The notes below the pieces were generated by a model. That model was not told the DNA's origin and searched no databases. It saw only the letters and a list, made by a program, of their open reading frames with translations. A program made the position numbers and the translations under genes. This document shows, one piece after another, positions 41,756 through 51,054 of a DNA stretch of 64,000 nt. The number at the start of each line of letters is the position of its first letter. Position 1 is the first letter of the stretch. Source of the stretch: Bacillus rubiinfantis (GTDB lineage Bacteria; Bacillota; Bacilli; Bacillales; Cytobacillaceae). The stretch lies in assembly GCA_000752035.1 (NCBI GenBank), contig CCFE01000023.1, positions 124,001 through 188,000 on the forward strand. The letters run 5' to 3'.

Positions 41756-42949
41756 TTAAAAATGCAGCATATGTCCCAACTTATCATGTTTTGTCCGTAG
41801 ATAGCTTTCGTTTTCTACCCGGGTTTTCATTTCCAGTGGAACACGTTCGACCACTTCTAAATCATAGCCTTTCAAACCTTTAATTTTGCGTGGGTTATTT
41901 GTCAACAGCATCATTTTGCGCACTCCTAAGTCCTTTAAAATTTGCGCGCCGATGCCATACTCACGTAAATCAGCCTTGAAGCCAAGCTTATGATTGGCCT
42001 CAACCGTGTCATAGCCCTGTTCTTGGAGCTTATAAGCCTTCAGCTTATTTAAGAGCCCGATGCCGCGACCTTCCTGACGCATGTAAAGAAGCACGCCATT
42101 TCCCATCGCTTCAATCTGGCTTAAAGCGGCATGCAGCTGCGGCCCACAGTCACAGCGGTACGACCCAAACACATCTCCAGTCAGACATTCCGAATGCACC
42201 CTGACGAGCAGCGGTTTTTCCGGGTCAATTTCACCTTTTATTAAAGCAATATGCTCTTTATCATCGACAAGATTAGAATAGCCGATTGCTGTAAATTCGC
42301 CATACTCTGTTGGCAGTTTAATCTCAACTTCACGTTTTACCAGCTTTTCTTTTTTGTTGCGATACTCAATCAGATCCTTAATCGTAATCATTTTCACCTG
42401 CAGATTGTCAGCAATCTTGCGTAATTGCGGGACCCGGGCCATCGTGCCGTCCTCATTCATAATCTCACAAATCACTCCGGCCGGTGCGGCTCCACAAATT
42501 TTTGCAAGATCGACAGCAGCCTCTGTATGGCCAGTACGACGAAGGACTCCGCCTTTTTTGGCGATTAATGGAAAAATATGACCTGGCCGCTTAAAATCAT
42601 CCGCCTTAGCCTGTGGGTCCATCATCTGCAGCACGGTTGCGGAACGCTCATAAGCGGAAATACCAGTGGTCGTTGATTTATGGTCAATACTCACCGTAAA
42701 TGCCGTTCCGTGAGAGTCGGTGTTAATTGAAACCATCGGTAACAAATCGAGCTTCTGTGCTAACCCCTCTTCAATCGGGACACAAATTAACCCTCTCCCA
42801 TGCGTGGCCATCAGATTGATGACTTCTGGTGTAGCCCGTTCAGCTAGAGCAACAAAATCTCCTTCGTTTTCACGATCCTCATCATCACAAACAATAACAA
42901 CTCTTCCAGCTTTTAAATCAGCAATTGCTTCCTCAATAGTATCAAACAT
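41756..42949 (-). CDS. ribBA: Bifunctional RibBA: DHBP synthase / GTP cyclohydrolase II
   Basis: Supplies both riboflavin precursors. The 397 residues have an N-terminal dihydroxybutanone-phosphate synthase domain (VCDDEDRENEGDFVALAERA, GHIFPLIAKKGGVLRRTGHT). The C-terminal GTP cyclohydrolase II domain has the zinc ligands in SECLTGDVFGSYRCDCGPQL and the active-site RQEGRGIGLLNKLKAYKLQE. ATG 42949 follows AAGGAG; 28 upstream open codons are excluded. Confidence 0.95.
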   Translation of the reverse strand: MFDTIEEAIADLKAGRVVIVCDDEDRENEGDFVALAERATPEVINLMATHGRGLICVPIEEGLAQKLDLLPMVSINTDSHGTAFTVSIDHKSTTTGISAYERSATVLQMMDPQAKADDFKRPGHIFPLIAKKGGVLRRTGHTEAAVDLAKICGAAPAGVICEIMNEDGTMARVPQLRKIADNLQVKMITIKDLIEYRNKKEKLVKREVEIKLPTEYGEFTAIGYSNLVDDKEHIALIKGEIDPEKPLLVRVHSECLTGDVFGSYRCDCGPQLHAALSQIEAMGNGVLLYMRQEGRGIGLLNKLKAYKLQEQGYDTVEANHKLGFKADLREYGIGAQILKDLGVRKMMLLTNNPRKIKGLKGYDLEVVERVPLEMKTRVENESYLRTKHDKLGHMLHF

Positions 42950-42989
42950 GTTACTCACACTCCTTATGTTGTTGTGGCTTTTGCAGAGA

Positions 42990-43649
42990 TTAAGAGAAAC
43001 CATTTTCCTGTAAAAATTGCGCACTGATGCCACCCGCTAAAGATTTCGCCAAGGCTCGCTGTGTTCCGTTCAGGAGTTGGTCAATATATTTGCCAATCAT
43101 ATCGCATTCGAGATTCACGATATCTCCTGGACCTTTAAGCCCTAATACAGACTCTTTTAGAGTGTGCGGGATTAGAGATAACATAAAGCCCTGTTCGCTG
43201 CGTGCAAAAACGGTCAGACTTGTCCCATCAACGGCTATCGACCCTTTCAAGATGATATAGCGCATCAAATCAGGTCCTGTCTCAATCTCATAATAAACGG
43301 CATTTTCTTCTCGTTTTCTTTGTTTAATGATGCCAGTGCCATCAATATGTCCTGTGACAAAGTGGCCGCCAAACCTGCCTCCTGCCGCCATTGCTCGTTC
43401 CAAATTCACCTTTGAACCACGGGATAACGTTTGTAAACTCGTCGCCTTCACGGTTTCCGGCATCACATCAACAGTAAACTGCCTTGAGGTAAACGCGGTA
43501 ACCGTCAAACAGACACCATTAACGGCAATACTGTCACCTAGTTGAACATCACTCAAAATTTTGTCAGCTTCAATGGTGAGAACAAACGATGCTCCCGAAC
43601 GTTTCAGCACCACAACCGTACCCAGTTCCTCAACTATTCCAGTAAACAT
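42990..43649 (-). CDS. ribE: Riboflavin synthase alpha subunit RibE
   Basis: Dismutates two lumazine molecules to riboflavin. The 219 residues contain two lumazine-binding repeats: the first starts MFTGIVEELG with SIAVNGVCLTVT, and the second has GHFVTGHIDGTG and SIAVDGTSLTV. GGAGG lies upstream of ATG 43649. It overlaps the end of ribD by 20 nt. Confidence 0.95.
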   Translation of the reverse strand: MFTGIVEELGTVVVLKRSGASFVLTIEADKILSDVQLGDSIAVNGVCLTVTAFTSRQFTVDVMPETVKATSLQTLSRGSKVNLERAMAAGGRFGGHFVTGHIDGTGIIKQRKREENAVYYEIETGPDLMRYIILKGSIAVDGTSLTVFARSEQGFMLSLIPHTLKESVLGLKGPGDIVNLECDMIGKYIDQLLNGTQRALAKSLAGGISAQFLQENGFS

Positions 43650-44739
43650 TGTTATTCACCTCCGGCTCCGCAATAATACGAATATCTTTACCAATCATGT
43701 CGACATGCTTAAAGTTTAATGGAACTGCCTCCGCCATCGTTTCCATCCCTAAACCGCCGAAGGAAGTGGGAGCGAGCTTTCCACCGATTAGTTTCGGGGC
43801 AATATACGTAATCATTTGCTGAAAGGTCCTTTCCTTTAAAAAACTCCCATGTACTTCTGAACCGCCTTCGACAAATAGCGAAGTGATTCCTTGCTCACCT
43901 AAAAGTGACAGCATCGCTTTGATCGAAATTGTCGGAGCTTGCGTCTTTACAATCGTAATCCCCGCCTTTTTGAAGCTCTCTACCTTATCTGCTGGGACAG
44001 CGGAACCAGTGACAATCCAAGTAGGCGCTTCGTGATCGGTGATAATTTTTGCTGTCAGCGGCGTGCGCAGATGAGTATCCAGTACAACACGAATTGGATT
44101 ATTCCCTCCAGCCGGCAATCGTACTGTTAATGAAGGATCATCTTTGATAATCGTATTAACCCCGACTAAAATGGCGTCATGCTGGTGGCGAAAGACATGG
44201 ACATCCTGGCGGGCCTCCTCGCCTGTTATCCATTTGCTGTCTCCCGTTGATGTTGCTGTTTTTCCATCTAAACTGACGGCAGTTTTTAAAGTGACATATG
44301 GGAGGCCCGTCGCAATATGATAAAAAAACACCTTATTGAGATCCCGAGCTTCCTCTGCCAACAACCCTGTCTCTACCTCAATCCCCGCCTCCCTCATCCG
44401 CTCTATACCCCTTCCGGCAACACGTGGATTTGGATCGGTTACTGCAACAAACACCTTTTTGATTCCCGACTTAATAACAAGATCAGCACATGGCGGTGTC
44501 TTGCCAAAATGGCTGCAAGGTTCAAGGGTGACATAAAGGGATGAACCAGCCGCCTTCTCTCCAGCCATGCGGATTGCATGAACCTCGGCATGCGGCTCTC
44601 CGGCCTTTAGATGAGCACCAAAACCGACAATCTGATTATTTTTTGCCAGCACTGCACCAACAACAGGGTTTGGCGATGTCTGGCCTGATGCAGCCCTAGC
44701 AAGGTTAAGTGCGTAGTTCATGTAATATGTATCATTCAT
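43630..44739 (-). CDS. ribD: Bifunctional riboflavin deaminase/reductase RibD
   Basis: Carries out the second and third steps from GTP to riboflavin. The 369 residues have an N-terminal deaminase domain with zinc-binding PHAEVHAI and LEPCSHFGKTPPC. The C-terminal NADPH reductase starts near 146 (YVTLKTAVSLDGKTATSTGD, SLFVEGGSEVHGSFL). ATG 44739 follows AGGGAGA. It is the first gene of the FMN-riboswitch operon. Confidence 0.95.
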   Translation of the reverse strand: MNDTYYMNYALNLARAASGQTSPNPVVGAVLAKNNQIVGFGAHLKAGEPHAEVHAIRMAGEKAAGSSLYVTLEPCSHFGKTPPCADLVIKSGIKKVFVAVTDPNPRVAGRGIERMREAGIEVETGLLAEEARDLNKVFFYHIATGLPYVTLKTAVSLDGKTATSTGDSKWITGEEARQDVHVFRHQHDAILVGVNTIIKDDPSLTVRLPAGGNNPIRVVLDTHLRTPLTAKIITDHEAPTWIVTGSAVPADKVESFKKAGITIVKTQAPTISIKAMLSLLGEQGITSLFVEGGSEVHGSFLKERTFQQMITYIAPKLIGGKLAPTSFGGLGMETMAEAVPLNFKHVDMIGKDIRIIAEPEVNNNVYWNS

Positions 44740-44756
44740 GACATATCTCCCTTTGC

Positions 44757-44794
44757 AAAAAATAAACGCCCTAAAACAATTCGTTTCAGGGCGT
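44757..44794 (-). terminator. FMN riboswitch expression-platform terminator
   Basis: On the minus strand CGCCCTgAAAC pairs with GTTTtAGGGCG, followed by TTTATTTTTT, between the aptamer and ribD. Confidence 0.8.
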
Positions 44795-44857
44795 AAAAAA
44801 GACAATAAGAAATTAAGGCTTAAACATTGGCTGTTTTTCCACTGTCTAAACCTGTCA

Positions 44858-45000
44858 ATTATCCTTCTCCCATCCAGACTGTAACTGTCGGCCCTGGAAT
44901 TTCACCAGATCCACCGTTTAACATCGTGTTAACCGGGTCACGGACTAAGAAGCCATCGCTTCATCACCGCCGGTAAGGACTTTCACCTTGCCCCGAAGGA
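44858..45000 (-). ncRNA. FMN riboswitch (RFN element)
   Basis: The minus strand shows the conserved RFN blocks in order: CTTCGGGGCAAGGTGAAAGT, CCGGCGGTGATGAAGC, AGTCCGTGACCCG, CGGTGGATCTGGTGAAATTC, and GCCGACAGTTACAGTCTGGA-TGGGAGAAGG. It controls ribD-ribE-ribBA-ribH by FMN-dependent termination. Confidence 0.97.
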
Positions 45001-45026
45001 ATTGCATTATTTAGTTGTTATTTATA

Positions 45027-45542
45027 TTATACTGAAAAAAAAGTACTTTGGAAATGTAAATCTTGATCAATATGACGGTTATATGTTTTTAGCGGCACAT
45101 AAATATCAAAAAAACGTGAACCGGACTCATCTAGCAAACTATATACATCATGAAAAACCTCAAGGCTTAAAGCATGAAAGTCCTGTTCATATCCGTACTC
45201 TTTCATCCAGTTAAACAATTGCTGATATGTATGGCGAATCTCATCCTGTCGGCCGCTATGTGTCGTACAGACATAAAATTTTCGTGGAATTGTAAATCCA
45301 ACCATACCTTCAGGGATTTCCTTAATTTCACTAACAGGGGTTGTAAAATAATATGTTAGCTCTGTTTCCCTGCCATGAAAAGGTGCTATTAGGATCGGTT
45401 CATTTGTCTGATAAGGAACATCTCGAAGACGCTGCTTCATTTCATCGAATAAAAAGGGAAGTTGATTGATTTCAGTGTAGGTACCACTCCACGGAATACC
45501 AACTACTTTTATCTCTCCTTTTTCAACCACTTGCATCCCCAT
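45027..45542 (-). CDS. GyrI-like / AraC effector-binding domain protein
   Basis: A 171-residue protein with the bacterial effector-binding fold (VVGIPWSGTYTEINQLPFLF, then FTIPRKFYVCTTHSGRQDEI, ALSLEVFHDVYSLLDESGSR-FFDIYVPL). Family members bind small molecules or gyrase. There is no DNA-binding domain here, so it is a stand-alone sensor or scavenger of unknown ligand. AAGGAGGGG lies upstream; ATG 45542 and the ATG two codons later are both possible. Confidence 0.78.
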   Translation of the reverse strand: MGMQVVEKGEIKVVGIPWSGTYTEINQLPFLFDEMKQRLRDVPYQTNEPILIAPFHGRETELTYYFTTPVSEIKEIPEGMVGFTIPRKFYVCTTHSGRQDEIRHTYQQLFNWMKEYGYEQDFHALSLEVFHDVYSLLDESGSRFFDIYVPLKTYNRHIDQDLHFQSTFFSV

Positions 45543-45708
45543 ATACCCCTCCTTATATGTTACTCTCATTTTATAATTCTCATCCTATCCCGTGAATTCC
45601 TGCAATATTACCAATCTATTTTGTTATTTTAAAAAAATTTTTCGACTATTTCCGATATTTTTTCCACAAGAGATTCACCAACGAAATGTTATTTTACGAT
45701 TTTTTATA

Positions 45709-45742
45709 GCAAAAAGATGACCCATCCTAAGATGAGTCATCT
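45709..45742 (-). terminator. Intrinsic terminator of the CapA-like gene
   Basis: On the minus strand AGATGACTCATC pairs, with one mismatch, with GATGGGTCATCT, followed by TTTTGC. Confidence 0.8.
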
Positions 45743-45746
45743 GCCT

Positions 45747-46973
45747 TCATTCACCGTTACCAGAAACAGAAGTAACGTTCTTAATTTTTCCGTTTTCAAT
45801 TTCTAACTCTCCAAAAGAAAGGTTATTCAGCTCATTCCAAACTTTATTTTTTTCAACTTCAGATTGCTTGACAATTTGGTCTTGGTAGATACGAAATGGG
45901 ACAAATGTCATCGCAATTTTTTCTTCGTTGATGTCCAAATGCAAAATACCTGTCTGGGCAGCATTTCCTTTCACGTAATTTGGAAATAGGAAGTTCCCAA
46001 GCGAATATGCAATTGGTTTGTCTTGATAATATTCAAACCCTTGAAGTACATGTGGATGACTGCCGATGACTCCATCAGCACCTGCATCAATCATCTTCCG
46101 AGCCCATTCCCGCTGAAACGGTTCCGGTGATCGATTTTTTTCAATTCCCCAATGGATAAACACGAATAAGAAGTCGGCATCTTCCTTTTCATTCTTAATG
46201 GTATTTTCGATTAATTGGATATCGTAGCCAGTTGCCAAACCTGGTTTTGAATCACCAGCCACCCAGGAATAATCAGGCAGAACCCTAGAAAATGCCAGTA
46301 TCTTCACTTTGTTTCCTTTTAAATCGTAACTTTTCGCAGCGTAGGCCTCTTGTTTTGTTAAGCCGCCACCAACATAATCGACATTGTATTTTTTTAGATT
46401 GGCAATAGTGTCGGTAAAACCAGTTTGCCCATAATCAAGCGAATGGTTATTAGCTAAGCTGACAAGCTGGAAGCCAGCATTTTTTAACCCTGCTAATGCT
46501 TGGGGATTAGAGCGGAACGTATATTGTTTCTCCTGTTTCGTCCCCCCAGTGGTTATCGAGGTCTCTAAATTGACAACATTTAAGTTACTTGCAGCAAGCT
46601 CTGGTTTAATATGGATAAATGGATAATTGGCACCCTTTTGTTGAATCGTTTGTTTCACAGACCAGTCAAACATTGCATCACCGGCAAACGAAATACGAAT
46701 CGGCTCCGAATTAACTTCTGGAAGGATGAAATGAGGTTCGTTTGCTGCTGCTTCAAGTGCTATAAGTGCATTATATGTATTAGTGCGATTTAGTATAATG
46801 GGTTTGAGATATTTTCCAAAAATTAATCTTTCAACATAATGGGCAAAAAAATTGTTTGGATTGTATTGCTTTTCTGGAATTACTGTATTTGATGCTGATA
46901 CTGATTGTGCCTTCCCTAGCTGAATCACCATCATAACAGCAATCAATAAAACAAGAAACTTTCTCTTACTCAA
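45747..46973 (-). CDS. CapA family secreted metallophosphatase-like protein
   Basis: A 408-residue protein with a signal peptide (FLVLLIAVMMVIQLGKAQSV) and no lipobox. A PGA_cap domain follows. The metal-site motifs are IRISFAGDAMFD, VVNLETSIT, SLANNHSLDYG, FIHWGIE and GSHPHVLQGFEYY. CapA proteins take part in poly-gamma-glutamate capsule export or anchoring, but the capBCD genes are not nearby. An unrelated envelope role is therefore possible. Confidence 0.85.
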   Translation of the reverse strand: MSKRKFLVLLIAVMMVIQLGKAQSVSASNTVIPEKQYNPNNFFAHYVERLIFGKYLKPIILNRTNTYNALIALEAAANEPHFILPEVNSEPIRISFAGDAMFDWSVKQTIQQKGANYPFIHIKPELAASNLNVVNLETSITTGGTKQEKQYTFRSNPQALAGLKNAGFQLVSLANNHSLDYGQTGFTDTIANLKKYNVDYVGGGLTKQEAYAAKSYDLKGNKVKILAFSRVLPDYSWVAGDSKPGLATGYDIQLIENTIKNEKEDADFLFVFIHWGIEKNRSPEPFQREWARKMIDAGADGVIGSHPHVLQGFEYYQDKPIAYSLGNFLFPNYVKGNAAQTGILHLDINEEKIAMTFVPFRIYQDQIVKQSEVEKNKVWNELNNLSFGELEIENGKIKNVTSVSGNGE

Positions 46974-47047
46974 AACGATCCCCCCTTGCTGCTATAGTTA
47001 GTGTACTCGACAATTGTCTAAGTTATTATCGAAATTTGTCGAAGGCT

Positions 47048-47896
47048 TCAGCTTTTTATCCTGTTGATTTTTTTAAAAAGAAAAGTTTCCCATATTTTCC
47101 ACGGAATAGAATTTTTTAGTCGTATTGTTATGTTCACCCCTTTTCCGATTGGATAACGAAAGTCTGGCTCCTTTATAATAGCTATTTCGGCAATTTTTTG
47201 GGCAACTGCCTTCGGATCACCAAAACCTGCTTCACCTGAGGATATATATTTTTCTAATTTATTCATAGTTTCAAAGTATGGCGACTTGGGAGATGATGTC
47301 GTTACTTGTCTGCCAGTCGACCAAATATTCGTTTTAAAGGAACCTGGTTCGACTAGAGCCACTTCGATGCCAAATGGTTTCATTTCTAAGCGAAGACTTT
47401 CACTCCAACCTTCAAGTGCATGTTTCGATGCGCAATACGGCGACAACCCCGGAAATGACACCCTGCCACTAATACTGCTGACATTGATGATTTTTCCGCT
47501 CTTTTGCTGCCGCATATAAGGTAATACCGTTTGCGTCACCGCAATAACACCAAATACATTTGTCTCAAATTGCTTACGGTACTCCTCAAGTGGAATTTCC
47601 TCAACAAAGCCTCCACCAGCATATCCGGCATTATTTACAAGCACATCTACGCGACCTAGTTTCCTTACTGTTTCGGTTAAGACTTTAATTGAAGATTCCG
47701 AGGTTACATCCAATTCATGTAAGGTAATCTTTAATTCCAGCTTATATTTCATTGCTTCTTGTAATAACGTGTTACCCTTTGGGATATTTCTCATTGTGGC
47801 AATGACGTGAAAACCTGCTTTCGCCAGCTCTAATACCGTTAATAGTCCAAAGCCACTAGAAGAACCCGTGACAATTGCAATTGGCTGATTCATCAT
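47048..47896 (-). CDS. Short-chain dehydrogenase/reductase (SDR)
   Basis: A 282-residue classical SDR. The Rossmann glycine motif is TGSSSGFG, with NNAGYAGG, catalytic Ser in INVSSISGRVSF and YCASK with Tyr/Lys. The substrate is unknown. A basic, hydrophobic C-terminal tail could associate with membranes. It appears to be transcribed alone; a 20/21-bp repeat array lies upstream. Confidence 0.88.
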   Translation of the reverse strand: MMNQPIAIVTGSSSGFGLLTVLELAKAGFHVIATMRNIPKGNTLLQEAMKYKLELKITLHELDVTSESSIKVLTETVRKLGRVDVLVNNAGYAGGGFVEEIPLEEYRKQFETNVFGVIAVTQTVLPYMRQQKSGKIINVSSISGRVSFPGLSPYCASKHALEGWSESLRLEMKPFGIEVALVEPGSFKTNIWSTGRQVTTSSPKSPYFETMNKLEKYISSGEAGFGDPKAVAQKIAEIAIIKEPDFRYPIGKGVNITIRLKNSIPWKIWETFLFKKINRIKS

Positions 47897-47980
47897 TTAT
47901 CGTCGCCCCCTTTCTCTCACTATAACAATAGTCCTGAAAAAATTGAACACGAAGATTGACATTCTAAGTCCATCTGGCGC

Positions 47981-48220
47981 CCTGTGATATTTGAAAAGGT
48001 CGTTGATATTTTTGGAAATTCGCTGATATTTTGGAAAAAGCGCTGATATTTTTTATTTTTCGCTGATATCTGCTACAAAGTCGCTGATATTTTTGGATTC
48101 GGGACGGACCCGATGCGAACTCGCTGATATTTTTAAAAAAGTGCTGATATAATTTATTTTTCGCTGATATCTGCTCCAAAGCCGCTGATATTTTCGAATT
48201 CGTGATGGACCCGACGCGCA
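47981..48220. repeat. Intergenic array of a 20/21-bp CGCTGATATTTT repeat
   Basis: Copies of (C/T)G(C/T)TGATAT start at 47982 (degenerate), 48001, 48021, 48041, 48061, 48082, 48122, 48142, 48162 and 48183. The spacing is 20 or 21 bp throughout, with one unit replaced by a GACGGACCCGA-type unit (48101-48120, repeated at 48201-48220). This gives a 101-bp higher-order repeat. Frames across it translate only to repetitive ISA/KYQR-like peptides and are not genes. Confidence 0.85.
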
Positions 48221-48246
48221 CGATTTTCGTCATGCGGGGACGATTA

Positions 48247-48285
48247 ATAAAAAAAAACAATATTCCAGCTTGGAAGGAATATTGC
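48247..48285 (-). terminator. Intrinsic terminator of the HAD hydrolase gene
   Basis: On the minus strand CAATATTCC and GGAATATTG flank a 9-nt loop, followed by TTTTTTTTT, 10 nt after the stop codon. Confidence 0.88.
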
Positions 48286-48295
48286 CTCATTTTCA

Positions 48296-49051
48296 TTAGC
48301 GATTTGCTAGTACCCATTTCTCTATTGCGTGTGCCACACCGTCATTCTCATTTGTAGAAGTGATCCAATCAGCTGCCTCTTTTAACGTATCCTGGGCATT
48401 TGCCATTGCTACGCCAAGGCCGGCCTTTTGGACCATCGCCATATCATTTAAACTATCGCCAATGGCCATCACTTGGAACATGTTCAAACCTAGTCGCTCA
48501 CAGACCTTTTTAAGACCGCTTGCTTTATTGACACCAACGTGGTTTATTTCTAAATTATCGAGAGCTGAGTTGCTAATCTCAAACAATTCTCCTCGAGTTT
48601 TTACCATTTCTAGAACAGTCTCTCGCACTGAGAGGTCCTTTTCAAAGTAAAAGCCAAATTTCAGCCATTCAGAAGCTGACAAATCCGCTGGCAGTTCATT
48701 ATGGAAAACTCCATCTGTTGTCGTCGTCCAAAAAGATGTCTGATACTTTTTCGCCAACATCCCGAGCCACTCTATCTCTTCCGGATCCATCCGAATTCTC
48801 TCGACAAGGCTGCGCTGTTCATCCCAAATTTCACTGCCATTTACCGTAACAAGATAAGACTCTAATCCCAGTAAATCCGCAAATGGGCGGCAGCTTTGAA
48901 AAGAACGGCCAGTACTTAGTACTACTTTTACGCCTCTAGCCTGTGCCGCTGCAATCGCATCGTGATTTGCCGCAGATATTTCTTGGTGATTATTTAGTAG
49001 AGTGCCATCCATATCGAGGGCAATCAGTTTGATATCCCTATTCCTATTCAT
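48296..49051 (-). CDS. HAD superfamily Cof-type hydrolase
   Basis: A 251-residue phosphatase with HAD motif I IALDMDGTLLNN, motif II LSTGRSFQSC, and motif IV MAIGDSLNDMAMVQKAGLGV. A Cof-type C2 cap lies between them. These enzymes dephosphorylate sugar phosphates or flavin nucleotides; the substrate cannot be read from sequence. The stand-alone gene ends at its own terminator. Confidence 0.9.
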   Translation of the reverse strand: MNRNRDIKLIALDMDGTLLNNHQEISAANHDAIAAAQARGVKVVLSTGRSFQSCRPFADLLGLESYLVTVNGSEIWDEQRSLVERIRMDPEEIEWLGMLAKKYQTSFWTTTTDGVFHNELPADLSASEWLKFGFYFEKDLSVRETVLEMVKTRGELFEISNSALDNLEINHVGVNKASGLKKVCERLGLNMFQVMAIGDSLNDMAMVQKAGLGVAMANAQDTLKEAADWITSTNENDGVAHAIEKWVLANR

Positions 49052-49147
49052 GATGTTAAAACTCCCTTCTGATTTTCCATCTAATTAGCGTACCATGAAC
49101 TTTTTCAAACATGCAAAAATTATACACTAGTTTACATAATACAATTA

Positions 49148-49190
49148 TTAAAAACCAAAGTGCACTAGGAAAAATCCTAGTGCACTTTGA
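49148..49190 (-). terminator. Intrinsic terminator of the ABC exporter gene
   Basis: On the minus strand CAAAGTGCACTAGGA pairs perfectly with TCCTAGTGCACTTTG around a 5-nt loop, followed by GTTTTTAAT. The arms are long enough to work in both directions. Confidence 0.9.
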
Positions 49191-49210
49191 TTTACGAGAA
49201 GCATTACTAC

Positions 49211-50926
49211 TTAAGATTGAAATTGTACCGCATGAAGCTTGGCAAACACACCGCCCTGTCTGATTAATTCATCGTGTGTCCCTTCTTCGATAATGCCAGC
49301 CTCAGTTACCACAATAATTCTGTCCGCATCACGAATCGTTGCTAAGCGATGGGCAATAATCAGCGTCGTTCTTTCTTGTGATAACTCATCCAGCGCCTCT
49401 TGAATGACCATTTCCGTTTCCGTATCTAGGGCTGAGGTTGCTTCATCTAAAATGAGGATTGGTGGGTTCTTCAAAAACATTCTTGCGATTGCGATCCGCT
49501 GTTTTTGCCCGCCTGATAGTTTAAATCCTCGCTCACCTATCTCTGTATCATAGCCATCCGGAAGCGAAGCAATGAATGACTCTAAATGAGCTCGACGGGC
49601 AGCTTCTTTTATTTCCTCCATTGTTGCATCCAATTTTCCATAAGCAATATTTTCTTTAATCGTTCCCGAAAATAAGAAAACGTCTTGCTGCACGATTCCG
49701 ATTTGCGAGCGCAACGATTTTTTTGTCATGTTGCGAATATCAATTCCATCAATCGTAATCGCGCCTTCATTGACATCATAAAATCTTGGGATTAATGAAC
49801 AAATAGTCGTTTTTCCCGCACCCGATGGGCCGACAAATGCAACCGTCTCCCCAGCGCGAATCGATAAATTAATATCTTCAAGGATTGTTTTTTGCCCATC
49901 ATAGCGGAAGGATACATCGTTAAATTGAATATTTCCATTTAGCGAGGACAATTCAAGTGCATTTTCCCGGTCCTTCACATCTGGCTCGGAATCAAGGAGT
50001 TCAATGAAGCGTTTAAAACCAGCCATTCCTTTCGGATAGAGCTCCATAATCGCACTTATTTTATCAATTGGCTTAAATAGCACGTTCACATAGAGGACAA
50101 ACCCAACAAGTTCCCCATAGGAAAGCTGGCCCGAGAAGCTTAACCAAGCGCCATATACTAAGACGATAATGGTGATCAACCTGGTCATCATATAAATGCC
50201 TGATAAGCTAAACGACATTACCCGGTATCCACCGAGTTTTGCAGCCCGAAAACGTTGATTATTTTTTCGGAACCTATTTATCTCAAATTCTTCATTTGTA
50301 AACGACTGCACGACACGACTACCGGAAACGCTATCCTCCACCCGTGAATTGACATCGGCAATGCTTGAATACATTTGTCCCCAGGCCTTGTTCATTTTTA
50401 AATTACAAATAATAACTAATAAAATAAGCAACGGTAGAACAAGCATGGTTGCCAATGCCAGCTTGACATTTATTGTTAACATGATCCAAAAGGCACCGAT
50501 AAAGGTCATGAAAGCAATAAAGATGTCTTCCGGACCATGGTGGGCAAGTTCGCCAAGATCAAATAAATCATTTGTAATACGGCTCATGATATGACCCGTT
50601 TTTATATTATCAAAAAAACGAAACGATTGTTTTTGGACATGCTCAAACAAGTCCTGACGCATATCTGTCTCAATATTAATTCCAAGTTTATGCCCCCAGT
50701 AGTTAACAATAAATTGAAGCAGTGTACTGAGAATATACAATAACAACAGGCCAATACTGACGGATACAATTGCCTGCCAATCACTCCCAGGCAGAAGGTC
50801 ATCGATAAACCATTGGACAACAAGGGGAAAGGCTAGTTCAAGGATTGCAACGACAACAGCACTGCTAAAATCGAGGAGAAACAAATTTTTATGGGGTTTG
50901 TAATAAGAGAAGAATCGACGAATCAT
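49211..50926 (-). CDS. ABC exporter (fused membrane and ATPase domains)
   Basis: A 571-residue half-transporter of the MsbA/Sav1866/LmrA type that works as a dimer. Six helices lie in residues 1-310. The ATPase domain has Walker A VGPSGAGKTTI, Q-loop IVQQDVFLFSGTIKENI, signature KLSGGQKQRIAIARM, and Walker B PILILDEATSALDTETE. The substrate is unknown (lipid or drug). ATG 50926 follows AGGAGA; six upstream codons including an ATG are dropped. Confidence 0.92.
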   Translation of the reverse strand: MIRRFFSYYKPHKNLFLLDFSSAVVVAILELAFPLVVQWFIDDLLPGSDWQAIVSVSIGLLLLYILSTLLQFIVNYWGHKLGINIETDMRQDLFEHVQKQSFRFFDNIKTGHIMSRITNDLFDLGELAHHGPEDIFIAFMTFIGAFWIMLTINVKLALATMLVLPLLILLVIICNLKMNKAWGQMYSSIADVNSRVEDSVSGSRVVQSFTNEEFEINRFRKNNQRFRAAKLGGYRVMSFSLSGIYMMTRLITIIVLVYGAWLSFSGQLSYGELVGFVLYVNVLFKPIDKISAIMELYPKGMAGFKRFIELLDSEPDVKDRENALELSSLNGNIQFNDVSFRYDGQKTILEDINLSIRAGETVAFVGPSGAGKTTICSLIPRFYDVNEGAITIDGIDIRNMTKKSLRSQIGIVQQDVFLFSGTIKENIAYGKLDATMEEIKEAARRAHLESFIASLPDGYDTEIGERGFKLSGGQKQRIAIARMFLKNPPILILDEATSALDTETEMVIQEALDELSQERTTLIIAHRLATIRDADRIIVVTEAGIIEEGTHDELIRQGGVFAKLHAVQFQS

Positions 50927-51054
50927 ACATTTTCTCCTTTTCATTTTGACAATACTAGGATTATATGAGGTTTACTCAGATAATTTCAAGTGTTTTGATA
51001 AATAAAACGATAAAAGAACTTGAACAGCTTTGCCAATCAAGTTCTTTAAAAAAA

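Noticed and set aside
44860..45214. The + strand 70-codon ORF and a possible coding extension near the FMN leader
   Set aside because: The region is fully explained by the RFN element and the end of the GyrI-like gene.
47981..48220. CRISPR array
   Set aside because: The units are only about 12 conserved bases in a 20-bp period with no unique spacers of 30 bp or more, and no cas genes are present.
47964..48317. A 117-codon minus-strand ORF across the repeat array
   Set aside because: Its translation is a string of ISA/KYQR-type repeats produced by the 20/21-bp DNA repeat, it overlaps the HAD gene's terminator and end, and it has no ribosome binding site.
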